Source: Roseimaritima ulvae
GTDB taxonomy: Bacteria > Planctomycetota > Planctomycetia > Pirellulales > Pirellulaceae
Length of the DNA stretch: 64,000 nt
NCBI RefSeq assembly: GCF_008065135.1
Contig: NZ_CP042914.1
Coordinates: 1,798,001 to 1,862,000, forward strand
Reading direction: 5' to 3'
The notes under the pieces are model-generated. The model made no database searches. It was not told where the DNA came from and saw only the letters and a program-made list of their open reading frames with translations. A program made the translations under genes and the position numbers. The first letter of the stretch is position 1, and every line of letters starts with the position of its first letter. Shown one piece after another: positions 63,686-64,000 of the stretch.

Positions 63686-64000
63686 CTAGAGCTGCCAGAA
63701 GGCAAGGTCTTGTATCTTGAGAATATGTTTCTGTCCGTCGACATAGATCGACCGATGCTTGTCAAGTGCTTGAATGCTGCTGAGCAGAGACTCGACGTCG
63801 TCTTTCCCGGCGGTGTTAAACAGGGTTTTGATTTCTTGTGGCTTGATGCTTGGGACTCGGTGAATGATCCAGCTCAGGATGTAGCTGGAGTAGTCGTTGT
63901 TCGTGGTTTTGAAGTGGGTGAGTTCTTGCGTTGACAATATCGTCCCCACTCCAAACTCGCGGCCCTCTTTGAGCAGCATCCGGAGCCCTGGGAACTCTTG
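63686..64000 (-). CDS. C-terminal end of a DptH/DndH-like HerA-type ATPase (5' partial at window edge)
   Basis: The visible 104 or so codons (the frame is open to base 64000) encode LLKEGREFGVGTILSTQELT then HFKTTNNDYSSYILSWIIHR and PQEIKTLFNTAGKDDVESLL, ending DLAFWQL. The REFGVGTILSTQ block is the sensor/arginine-finger part of FtsK/HerA-type ATPases, and the following block matches my recollection of DptH, the ATPase of the phosphorothioation-dependent restriction system DptFGH. In typical loci dptF and dptG precede dptH, so they may lie just beyond the window. The subfamily needs the full protein to be certain. Confidence 0.6.
   Translation of the reverse strand, partial: QEFPGLRMLLKEGREFGVGTILSTQELTHFKTTNNDYSSYILSWIIHRVPSIKPQEIKTLFNTAGKDDVESLLSSIQALDKHRSIYVDGQKHILKIQDLAFWQL

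Overview
The window looks like the chromosome of a planctomycete, most likely of the Pirellulales (Rhodopirellula-like). Evidence: three loci of the planctomycete-specific cytochrome/Tat-protein families (PSD1/DUF1553 with DUF1501; two DUF1592 with DUF1552 pairs), an ECF sigma factor of the Rhodopirellula/Verrucomicrobium type next to a FecR-LamG membrane protein, a protein with the planctomycete N-terminal LEDRR signal plus dockerin-like repeats, a ThuA/beta-propeller/HEAT/cytochrome c giant protein, and many dispersed palindromic repeats between genes. This assignment rests on recognised families, not on a database search.

Layout. 1-2233: end of a PSD1/DUF1553 gene and its DUF1501 partner. 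2582-9767: a minus-strand metal-efflux locus (CusA/CzcA-type RND pump, adaptor, two His-rich secreted proteins, a four-helix membrane protein), preceded by a GAF/PAS hybrid histidine kinase (9809-13078). 13811-21366: a minus-strand cluster of ECF sigma factor, FecR-LamG protein, DUF1592 cytochrome, a DUF1552 gene broken by one in-frame TAA, and an esterase. 21510-32584: mixed accessory genes, including a truncated secretin-domain protein fused to the scar of an SGNH hydrolase, a MerC-like protein with a Cys-rich insert, a PHB-depolymerase-like esterase and gene fragments. 32671-36823: an intact DUF1592-DUF1552 pair. 36868-50415: carbohydrate and secreted-protein genes (PL10 pectate lyase, XylR-like regulator, Gfo/Idh/MocA oxidoreductase, ThuA/cytochrome giant, beta-helix/PDZ protein) and a RAYT transposase embedded in its palindromic repeats. 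50847-53527: a kelch-like protein and a divergent SRPBCC/WYL-regulator pair.

53566-64000 is a defence island that visibly differs in style from the rest. dndBCDE run on the minus strand with overlapping or abutting ORFs, dndA is divergent, and beyond it a second minus-strand operon reads DptH-like ATPase (cut by the window end), an AIPR-family protein with a nuclease-like N-terminus, and a 431-residue protein ending in a HEPN-like R-x4-H motif. DndA-E would install phosphorothioate sulfur in the DNA backbone, and the DptH operon would be the restriction arm. Two extra putative effectors translationally coupled downstream of DptH are the most unusual feature of the window.

Four families of palindromic or terminal-inverted repeats (called A-D here) fill the intergenic space and in places supply the C-termini of genes. 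Family B surrounds the RAYT transposase that probably mobilises it.
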